DNA from: Hymenobacter rubidus
Lineage (GTDB): Bacteria > Bacteroidota > Bacteroidia > Cytophagales > Hymenobacteraceae
Assembly (NCBI RefSeq): GCF_016734815.1
Contig: NZ_JAERQF010000018.1
Coordinates: 40,435 to 104,434, forward strand
DNA length: 64,000 nucleotides
Direction: 5' to 3'
Numbering within the stretch: position 1 is the first letter of the stretch; each line of letters starts with the position of its first letter. Below the pieces are notes generated by a model. That model made no database searches. It saw only the letters and a program-made list of their open reading frames with translations, and was not told the origin of the DNA. Below are positions 17,245 to 25,033 of the stretch, in pieces. The translations under genes and the position numbers were made by a program.

Positions 17245-18306
17245 ATGAAGAAATTTGCTCTCCCCGGCGGCGTGCTGCTGCTTGCGCTGGCTGGCTTTCC
17301 CGATGCGCAGGCCCAGAAAGCCGAGCCGGTACGCGTGACCAAAGACGCCAAAGCCAAGAAGATTGATGTGTATGTAGGCAAGGAGTTATTCACCAGCTTC
17401 CTGTATCCCGATTCGCTGGAAAAGCCCGTGCTCTACCCGTTGCACGCCGCCAACGGCACCGTGGTCACGCGCGGCTTCCCGCTGAACCCGCAGCCCGGCG
17501 ACCCCACCGACCACCCGCACCACCTCGGCCTGTGGTTCAACTTTGAAAACGTGAACGGGCTGGATTTCTGGAACAACTCCTACGCCATTGCCAAGGAGAA
17601 AAAAGCCACCTACGGCTGGATAAAAACCGATAAGATTCTGACCACGACCAGCGGCCCCACCGGCGTGCTGGCCTACCACGCCAACTGGACCAACCAGCAA
17701 AACGAGGTACTGCTGGAAGAAACCACCCGCTTCGAGTTCAGCGGCACCGGCCGGGCCCATACCATCGACCGGGTGACGACCCTCACCGCGGCGCGGGAAG
17801 TCACCTTCACCGACGCCAAAGACGGCCTGCTGGGCCTGCGCCTGGCCCACGCGCTGCAAATCCCCGCCGACCAGGACCAGAAATTTACCGACAGCAAAGG
17901 CCTCGTGACGGTGGTAAAAGCCGGCACCGACCACGTGGCCAACGGTACCTACCTCACCAGCGCCGGCAAGCGCGGCAACGACGCCTGGAGCACCCGCGGC
18001 ACCTGGTGCAAAGCCTACGGCAAAATGGGCGCCGACTCCGTCAGCGTTACCATCATCGACCACCCCAAAAACCCGAACTACCCCACCTTCTGGCACGCCC
18101 GCGGCTACGGCTTATTTGCCGCCAACCCGCTGGGCGAGAAGATATTTACCAACGGCAAATCGGCGAAAAATCTGCAACTGAAAAAAGGCGAATCGGTGAC
18201 GTTCCGCTACCGCGTGCTGATTGACGACGGCCGCACTACCCCGACAACCAACCAGCTAAACGCCGCCGCTGCTGCCTTCGCCCAGAAGCCCGTCGCAGCC
18301 AAGTAG
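17245..18306 (+). CDS. DUF6807 (PmoA-like) family secreted protein
   Basis: A 353-residue exported protein with signal peptide MKKFALPGGVLLLALAGFPD then AQA. The DUF6807 hallmark is the histidine-rich stretch GDPTDHPHHLGLWF, followed by VNGLDFWNN; later conserved parts include VLLEETTRFEFSG, HTIDRVTTL, DGLLGLRLAH and VTIIDHPKNPNYPTFWHARGYGLFAANPLG. Members are often annotated PmoA but are not methane monooxygenase. They usually sit beside Gfo/Idh and DUF1080 genes, as here, which points to secondary sugar metabolism. It is the last gene of the operon. Confidence 0.85.
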   Translation: MKKFALPGGVLLLALAGFPDAQAQKAEPVRVTKDAKAKKIDVYVGKELFTSFLYPDSLEKPVLYPLHAANGTVVTRGFPLNPQPGDPTDHPHHLGLWFNFENVNGLDFWNNSYAIAKEKKATYGWIKTDKILTTTSGPTGVLAYHANWTNQQNEVLLEETTRFEFSGTGRAHTIDRVTTLTAAREVTFTDAKDGLLGLRLAHALQIPADQDQKFTDSKGLVTVVKAGTDHVANGTYLTSAGKRGNDAWSTRGTWCKAYGKMGADSVSVTIIDHPKNPNYPTFWHARGYGLFAANPLGEKIFTNGKSAKNLQLKKGESVTFRYRVLIDDGRTTPTTNQLNAAAAAFAQKPVAAK

Positions 18307-18408
18307 CGCGGCGCTGGTTGTAGGCAACTCTGGGTGCCGCACCTGCTTCTACGTTGCCATGGCCTGCATCGACGGCATGACGTAAATCTGCCTCCAGGAC
18401 CCCGTCAG

Positions 18409-18870
18409 CTACGGTTTGGTGGCAGATGCTGCTGTTTTAGCCGTGCGCCATTTCAGAACGTGATACGTTGCTTGGGTAGTGCCCACGTTTTGGATGCTGT
18501 GCAGTTTGTTCGGCGCCTGAAAAATCAATGAGCCGGGGCCTACACGCTTGAGCTCACCGTTCACGAGGGCTTCCACGGTGCCTTCCTTCACTATCATCAG
18601 CTCCTCTTCCGGGTGCTGATGGGCGGGGTGCGCAAACTCGCCTGGGTTCAGGGTGGTAGCGTGAATCTCTAGGTTTTCGAGGGTCTCGGTAGGGGTGTCG
18701 AGGAACTGCCGTTTCTCGCCCACTTTCGTGGGCGTCGCCTTGACGGATTTCCACTCAACTACCGAGGAAGGCAGGGCGGCCAGCAGGTGTTGGTTGTTCG
18801 CCATGATGACCAGCGGAATGCTCATCAACAGGACCGTCAAGGCAACGAGGGTAAGCTCTCTTTTCGTCAT
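18409..18870 (-). CDS. Membrane-anchored or exported cupin-domain protein
   Basis: A 153-residue protein. Residues 1-25 (ELTLVALTVLLMSIPLVIMA) are a signal peptide or membrane anchor. Residues about 65-140 form a cupin barrel, with motif 1 HPAHQHPEEELMIVKEGTVEALVNG (metal-binding His and Glu visible) and motif 2 GSLIFQAPNKLHSIQNVG. The ligand is unknown; proteins of this shape often bind small sugars or act as metal-dependent isomerases. It converges on the keto-glycoside operon and precedes glgB on the same strand. The 150 bases between this gene and glgB contain a GC-rich hairpin at 18914-18944. Confidence 0.85.
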   Translation of the reverse strand: MTKRELTLVALTVLLMSIPLVIMANNQHLLAALPSSVVEWKSVKATPTKVGEKRQFLDTPTETLENLEIHATTLNPGEFAHPAHQHPEEELMIVKEGTVEALVNGELKRVGPGSLIFQAPNKLHSIQNVGTTQATYHVLKWRTAKTAASATKP

Positions 18871-19024
18871 GATTTAAGTGTATTACAGAATGAATTTTCG
18901 ACAAGCCATTCAACGCAGCAGGTGCCCGAAACAGCACCGCTGCGGCTGAATTTCCGGGTTTGGATAGTAACTGCTTTTTAGCAACAGCCCGCCCCAACCA
19001 ATGGCATAGTCGTAAAAGGGCCAC

Positions 19025-21073
19025 CTACCCCCGCGCCAGCACCAGCGCCACCCGGCTGGGCACGTAGAGGCTTAGCTGGTGCTCATACGTCTCGTACTCG
19101 AACGCCTCGTCGGGCCGGTCGAAGCCGCCGAACTGGGCGTTGTCCGACGACAGCGCCACGCGGTATTTGCCTTCCTCGGGCACCCAGAAGCGGTAATCCG
19201 TCAGGCTGCGCTCGACGTGGAAGTTTAGGATGAACACCAGCCCGGCGCGGGCAAAGGCCAGCACCTGGTTGGTTTCGTCGTGCTTGAGCAGCTGAGCGGG
19301 GGCGGCGGCCAGCAGGTGGGTGTTTTTGGCCAGATGAATCAGGGCCTTGTCGAAGGCGCCCATCTGGTAAAATTTCAGGTCGGGGTTGTCGCCCAGGCTC
19401 CACTGGCGGCGGGCAAAGTGGTGGCTCCAGCCGTTGCCCTCGCGCGGGAAATCGACCCATTCGGGGTGGCCAAATTCGTTGCCGATGAAGGTGAGGTAGC
19501 CCTCGCCCCCGGCCGCCAGCGTGAGCAGCCGGATGAGCTTGTGCAGGGCCAGGGCCCGCGCCGCGGCGGGGTCCGGGTCGCCAATCTGCATGTGGGTGTA
19601 AATCCCGGCATCGAACAGCCAGTGCGCAATGGTTTTGTCGCCCACCAGGGCCTGGTCGTGGCTTTCGGCGTAGGCAATGGTTTTTTCGCCCAGGCGGCGG
19701 TTGGCCAGGGTGTACCACAGGTTGCCGAGGGGCCAGCTTTCGTCGGGCGTGTGCTTGAGCAGCTTTATCCAATAGTCCGGAATGCCCATGGCCAGGCGGT
19801 AGTCGAACCCGATGCCGCCTTCCACAGTGGGCCGGCACAGGCCGGGCATGCCGCTCATGTCCTCGGCCACCAGCAAGGCGCCTTTCTTGAACTCGTGGGC
19901 CAGGGTGGTGGCCAGCTGCAGGTACAGAATGGCGTCCTCATCGGCCCCCGCGCCGAAGTAGTTGTCGTAGCTCATAAAAGCCACGCCCTCGCCGTGATGG
20001 TGGTAGAGCATGCTGGTCACGCCATCGAAGCGGAAGCCGTCGAAGTGGTATTCTTCGAGCCAGAAGCGCAGGTTGCTGAGCAGGAACTGCTGCACCTCGG
20101 GCCGGCCGTAGTCGAACAGCTTGCTGTCCCAGCCGGGGTGGTTGCCGCGGGCACCTTTGTGGAAGTAAAGGTTGCCGGAGCCGTCGAAATCGGCCAGGCC
20201 TTCGGCCTCGTTTTTCACGGCGTGCGAATGCACGATGTCGAGCAGCACGGCAATGCCGCGGCGGTGGGCTTCGTTAACGAGAAACTTCAGGTCTTCGGGC
20301 GTGCCGAAGCGCGAGCTGGCCGCAAACAGGTTGGCCACGTGGTAGCCAAAGGAGCCGTAGTATGGGTGCTCCATCACGGCCATAAGCTGCACGGTGTTGT
20401 AGCCGCCGGCCTCGATGCGGGGCAGGATATTTTCGGCAAACTCCCGGTAAGAGCCCACCCGGCCATCCTCGGTGGCCATGCCCACGTGGGCCTCGTAGAT
20501 GAGCGGCTCCGCTACCGCCTTGGCGGGCTTAAACTTCTGGTCGGTCCAGACAAACGGCGTGTCGGGCCGCCAAACCTGGCCGGCAAAATCCCGGGTGCTC
20601 ACGTCCTGCACGGCGCGACGCAGGGTGGCCGGCAGCCGGTCTTTGCCCTGGCCGTTGGCCACCACGTGCACCTTAAACCGGCTGCCGTGGGTAAGGCGCT
20701 GGTCGAACTCAGCATCCGGCAAAAACGCTTCCCACACGCCAAATTCCAGCTTGTGCAGCGGCGTGGCCTGCCGGTCCCAGCCGTTGAAATCCCCGACCAG
20801 CGACAGCGCCTCGGCACCGGGGGCCCACTCGCGGTACACCCAGCCGCCGCGGGCGGCGTCGTGGTTCAGGCCCAGCTGCTGGTGGGCGGTAGCAAAGTTC
20901 AGCAAAGAGCCGTGGTAATGCTTGATTTCGGCCAGCCGGGCCTGCAAGCGGGCCATACGGGCCCGCAGGATGGGCTCGTAGGGCGTCAGCCAAGTGTCGC
21001 TCTTGACCAGGGGCAGCGGGGCGGGGCGCTGGAGCTTGACGGCGGCGGGGGCAGTGGGTTTCGACTTGGCCAT
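19025..21073 (-). CDS. glgB: 1,4-alpha-glucan branching enzyme (GH13, eukaryotic-like type)
   Basis: A 682-residue enzyme that forms alpha-1,6 branches in glycogen. The order is an N-terminal CBM48 (residues about 60-160: YREWAPGAEALSLVGDFNGWD), then the GH13 barrel with EAHVGMATEDGRVGSYREF and the nucleophile in FRFDGVTSM (about 349). The acid/base lies in AEDMSGMPG (about 403), and the third Asp in YAESHDQ (about 473); the C-domain ends YVPSRVALVLARG. GSFGYHVANLFAASSRFG and HHHGEGVAF are typical of the GH13_8 subfamily shared with eukaryotes. The ATG at 21073 is preferred over the open frame to 21157. Its last 39 bases are duplicated at 14102-14140. It acts in the cytoplasm. Confidence 0.95.
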   Translation of the reverse strand: MAKSKPTAPAAVKLQRPAPLPLVKSDTWLTPYEPILRARMARLQARLAEIKHYHGSLLNFATAHQQLGLNHDAARGGWVYREWAPGAEALSLVGDFNGWDRQATPLHKLEFGVWEAFLPDAEFDQRLTHGSRFKVHVVANGQGKDRLPATLRRAVQDVSTRDFAGQVWRPDTPFVWTDQKFKPAKAVAEPLIYEAHVGMATEDGRVGSYREFAENILPRIEAGGYNTVQLMAVMEHPYYGSFGYHVANLFAASSRFGTPEDLKFLVNEAHRRGIAVLLDIVHSHAVKNEAEGLADFDGSGNLYFHKGARGNHPGWDSKLFDYGRPEVQQFLLSNLRFWLEEYHFDGFRFDGVTSMLYHHHGEGVAFMSYDNYFGAGADEDAILYLQLATTLAHEFKKGALLVAEDMSGMPGLCRPTVEGGIGFDYRLAMGIPDYWIKLLKHTPDESWPLGNLWYTLANRRLGEKTIAYAESHDQALVGDKTIAHWLFDAGIYTHMQIGDPDPAAARALALHKLIRLLTLAAGGEGYLTFIGNEFGHPEWVDFPREGNGWSHHFARRQWSLGDNPDLKFYQMGAFDKALIHLAKNTHLLAAAPAQLLKHDETNQVLAFARAGLVFILNFHVERSLTDYRFWVPEEGKYRVALSSDNAQFGGFDRPDEAFEYETYEHQLSLYVPSRVALVLARG

Positions 21074-21093
21074 GATGCGGAAAAGGGTTGGCT

Positions 21094-21101
21094 CAAAAGT
21101 A
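21094..21101 (-). promoter_or_regulatory. -7 box of glgB
   Basis: On the minus strand TACTTTTG matches TAnnTTTG exactly, 20 bases before the glgB ATG. Confidence 0.5.
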
Positions 21102-21312
21102 ATAATTTGCCGGTGGCAATGCACGCAGCCTATGCGCTGCGGTGCCACCGGCCACACCGGGTGGCTTTCGGCACACGCAATGCCCCGAAACTACTTCCTT
21201 TCCCGGAGAACACTCGGCAGTCCGCCGGCTTTCGCCCATAATTTTATTCCGCTCGGCGGCTATTTGGCCCCGCCAGGTAGCAATCTGTGGAATCGTACCG
21301 TTATTTTGCTCG

Positions 21313-23067
<1,755 letters not shown>

Positions 23068-23068
23068 C

Positions 23069-23096
23069 GGGAATAGGGAATAGGGAATAGGGAATA
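23069..23096. repeat. Four tandem GGGAATA heptamers
   Basis: GGGAATA is repeated four times without error immediately after the ggt stop codon, then joins a family A palindrome. Such heptamer runs can change length by slippage. Confidence 0.85.
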
Positions 23097-23104
23097 AAAA
23101 GAAC

Positions 23105-23190
23105 GTCATGCTGAGCTTGTCGAAGCATCTCTATTGCAATAGTAAATAATTACTTGCGCAGTAGAGATGCCTCGACAAGCTCAGCATGAC
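23105..23190. repeat. Palindromic repeat, family A copy (TTGTCGAAGC subtype)
   Basis: 28-base arms at 23105-23132 and 23163-23190 with one mismatch carry CTGAGCTTGTCGAAGC rather than GCAGCGAAGC. The loop holds AGTAAATAATTACT. Confidence 0.85.
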
Positions 23191-23215
23191 ATTCTTTTTA
23201 GAATCTTTTGCTTTT

Positions 23216-23584
23216 CTAGCTGACTACCGGCGCCTTGGCCAAGTGGCGCAGGTTGCCGGCGGCGGCAATCAGCTTCTGGCTGATTTCGCGGGCTTTGTCG
23301 CCCTCGCCGCTGAAGCTGTGGGTGCTCAGGGCCGACTGGGCCGTTAGCTCGCCCAGGTTCTGGAAGGCTTGGGCCATGCCAACGGCGTTGTTGTTGCTGA
23401 TGTGGGTGCGCAGGGTTTCGAGCTCGGCCACGATGGGGCGCAGCACGGGCTGGTCGATGGCGCGCAGGTGCGAAATCCAGTTGTCAATCTGGTTGAAGCC
23501 GGTGCCGGGGTCCTGCTGGAAACCGTTGTTGATGGAGTCAAACAGCACACGAATGCTGGATTCTACTTCGGAAATAAAGCTCAT
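23216..23584 (-). CDS. Small helical protein of unknown function
   Basis: A 122-residue protein without signal peptide or Cys. It is almost entirely helical by composition (FISEVESSIRVLFDSINNGF, NQIDNWISHLRAIDQPVLRPIVAELETLRTHI, ALSTHSFSGEGDKAREISQKLIAAAGNLRHLAK), like a four-helix bundle. No family was recognised. It has its own -7 box at 23661-23668 and follows the NYN gene on the same strand. Coding character is supported by third-position GC and the start at the only ATG. Confidence 0.7.
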   Translation of the reverse strand: MSFISEVESSIRVLFDSINNGFQQDPGTGFNQIDNWISHLRAIDQPVLRPIVAELETLRTHISNNNAVGMAQAFQNLGELTAQSALSTHSFSGEGDKAREISQKLIAAAGNLRHLAKAPVVS

Positions 23585-23660
23585 GAAGCGAAGAAGTGGA
23601 GATGAAAAAAATAAACGGAACAGGGGCCGAAGCGAGCACTAAATCGGCTCCTTCAACGCC

Positions 23661-23668
23661 CAAAGATA
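23661..23668 (-). promoter_or_regulatory. -7 box of the small helical protein gene
   Basis: TATCTTTG on the minus strand matches TAnnTTTG exactly, 76 bases before the ATG at 23584 and inside the short gap after the NYN gene. Confidence 0.5.
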
Positions 23669-23681
23669 ACCGGCCGGGCCG

Positions 23682-24731
23682 CTAGTTTTCTTCGCCGGGG
23701 TGGAGTTCCTGCACGTTGGGATGGTTGTAGTTGACCATGATAACGGAAAACGCGTGCGGCTCGCCCTCGCGCTTCTCGATACGGATGGCGCCGGCGTCGC
23801 GCAGGCGGTTCAATTGGTCGCGGCGCTCGTAGTCGGGCAGCTCGGGCAGCTCGTCGGTGAGCAGCCGCATAAACGGCCCCAGCCAAAGCTCCGTGACGCG
23901 GCGCTGCTGCTTGGCTTCCAGCTTCTGAATCTCCTTCAGCATAAAGGCCAGCGTGCGGCGCTCAACGTCGGTAGCCAGCGGGTGGCTGGGCAAAAAATCG
24001 GGGGCCTCCTCCGTGGGGCGTTTGACGGCAGCGGGAGTTCCGGACCGTGGGGTGCTGGTAGCAGCCGCGGGCCCGGACGGCATTTTGGATACGTCGCCGG
24101 TACGGGCGGCCAGCGCGGCGGCCGAGGGCACGCCCACCGTGCCGTGCTCACGCAGCCGGCGGCTTTCTTCCTGGGTGCGCTGGCGGTCGGCGCGGCGTTG
24201 TTCGAGCTGGGCCACGCGCTCCGGGGCCAGCAGGTCGCGGGCGTCGATGAACTGCTGGGCCCCGATGTTCTGGAGCAAGTCGCCGGACACGGACTCGCGG
24301 AAGCCGGCCACCAGCACCTGCCGGGCCTGCCGGCGCAGGTGCTGCAGCACGGGAATGTAGTCCCGGTCGCCGGCCACGAGCACGAACGTGCCGATTTCGG
24401 GCCGGGTGTACATCACCTCCAGCGCGTCGATGCAGAGCTGCATGTCGGCGGCGTTTTTGTGGTCGGTGCCCAGCACGTTGCGGGTGCTCACGCCCATGAG
24501 GTAGAGGGCACCCTGCGGCGCGGTGGCCATGCGCTCGAAGTCGGCGTAGGCGTAGCTGATGAGGCTGTCGAGCCCTTGCGTGCTGAGCTGTTCGCGCAGG
24601 CTGCGGACAATGTCGAGCACGATGTCGTTGAGGTCGGGCGGGTCGTGAAAGTGGTTTTTGAGGAAATAATAAACGTTTTCGAAATCAATGAAAACGGCGG
24701 CGTACGGAGAAGCTGCGGACTTGGGCGACAT
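23682..24731 (-). CDS. NYN-domain ribonuclease-like protein with C-terminal winged-helix (OST-HTH-like) domain
   Basis: A 349-residue cytoplasmic protein. Residues about 10-165 are a NYN (LabA/DUF88, PIN-like) domain: AVFIDFENVYYFL supplies the first acidic site, KNAADMQLCIDALEVMY the second and TFVLVAGDRDYIPVLQHLRRQARQVLVAGF the third. A charged linker (about 180-265, RRADRQRTQEESRRL) follows. Residues about 270-345 (LAFMLKEIQKLEAKQQRRVTELWLGPFMRLL, YERRDQLNRLRDAGAIRIEKR) look like an OST-HTH/LOTUS winged helix. The fold predicts an RNA-binding endoribonuclease. The ATG at 24731 lies 4 bases after a perfect -7 box. Confidence 0.85.
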   Translation of the reverse strand: MSPKSAASPYAAVFIDFENVYYFLKNHFHDPPDLNDIVLDIVRSLREQLSTQGLDSLISYAYADFERMATAPQGALYLMGVSTRNVLGTDHKNAADMQLCIDALEVMYTRPEIGTFVLVAGDRDYIPVLQHLRRQARQVLVAGFRESVSGDLLQNIGAQQFIDARDLLAPERVAQLEQRRADRQRTQEESRRLREHGTVGVPSAAALAARTGDVSKMPSGPAAATSTPRSGTPAAVKRPTEEAPDFLPSHPLATDVERRTLAFMLKEIQKLEAKQQRRVTELWLGPFMRLLTDELPELPDYERRDQLNRLRDAGAIRIEKREGEPHAFSVIMVNYNHPNVQELHPGEEN

Positions 24732-24735
24732 GGAG

Positions 24736-24743
24736 CAAAGGTA
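24736..24743 (-). promoter_or_regulatory. -7 box abutting the NYN start codon
   Basis: TACCTTTG on the minus strand is exact and only 4 bases from the ATG. Since Bacteroidota transcription usually starts about 5-7 bases after this box, the transcript may be leaderless. Confidence 0.55.
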
Positions 24744-24799
24744 TAGGAAGCAGCTCTGTAAAGTCGAACCAAGGGCAGGCGTGCGGTTCGGTTTGCAAC

Positions 24800-24936
24800 G
24801 GTTTCGAAGTCGGTATACAGGTGCTGGAAGTAGCGCGAACTTTGTAGTTCGCGTCACCGGGCCATCTTATCGAAGCGGCTGGCGCAGGGACGCGAACTAC
24901 AAAGTTCGCGCTACGGTACCCCGACTCCGAAACTGC
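24800..24936. repeat. Compound palindromic repeat, family B copy 2
   Basis: Outer arms GGTTTCGAAGTCGG and CCGACTCCGAAACTGC enclose two opposed TAGCGCGAACTTTGTAGTTC-type hairpins. The centre TCTTATCGAAGCGGCTGGCG runs in the same direction as in copy 1, but the segments outside the inner hairpins (GGTGCTGGAAG left, GGTACC right) are inverted relative to copy 1. Confidence 0.85.
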
Positions 24937-25033
24937 TGTAAGTGGCTGGTAAGCGGAAATAAGCGAGGCTGCAATTAGGCTTCATCTGCGGGCTTCGGCT
25001 GTAACTTGCCGCTTCCCACCCGGCCTGTTCTTG

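Larger units (their letters stand above)
24732..25033. other. Divergent intergenic region with family B repeat
   Basis: Besides the -7 box of the NYN gene and the repeat at 24800-24936, nothing further is recognised. No clear -7 box was seen for the GH31 gene on the plus strand. Confidence 0.6.

Noticed and set aside
19280..21241. 653-codon plus-strand open frame
   Set aside because: It is antisense to glgB, whose catalytic motifs are all intact on the minus strand.
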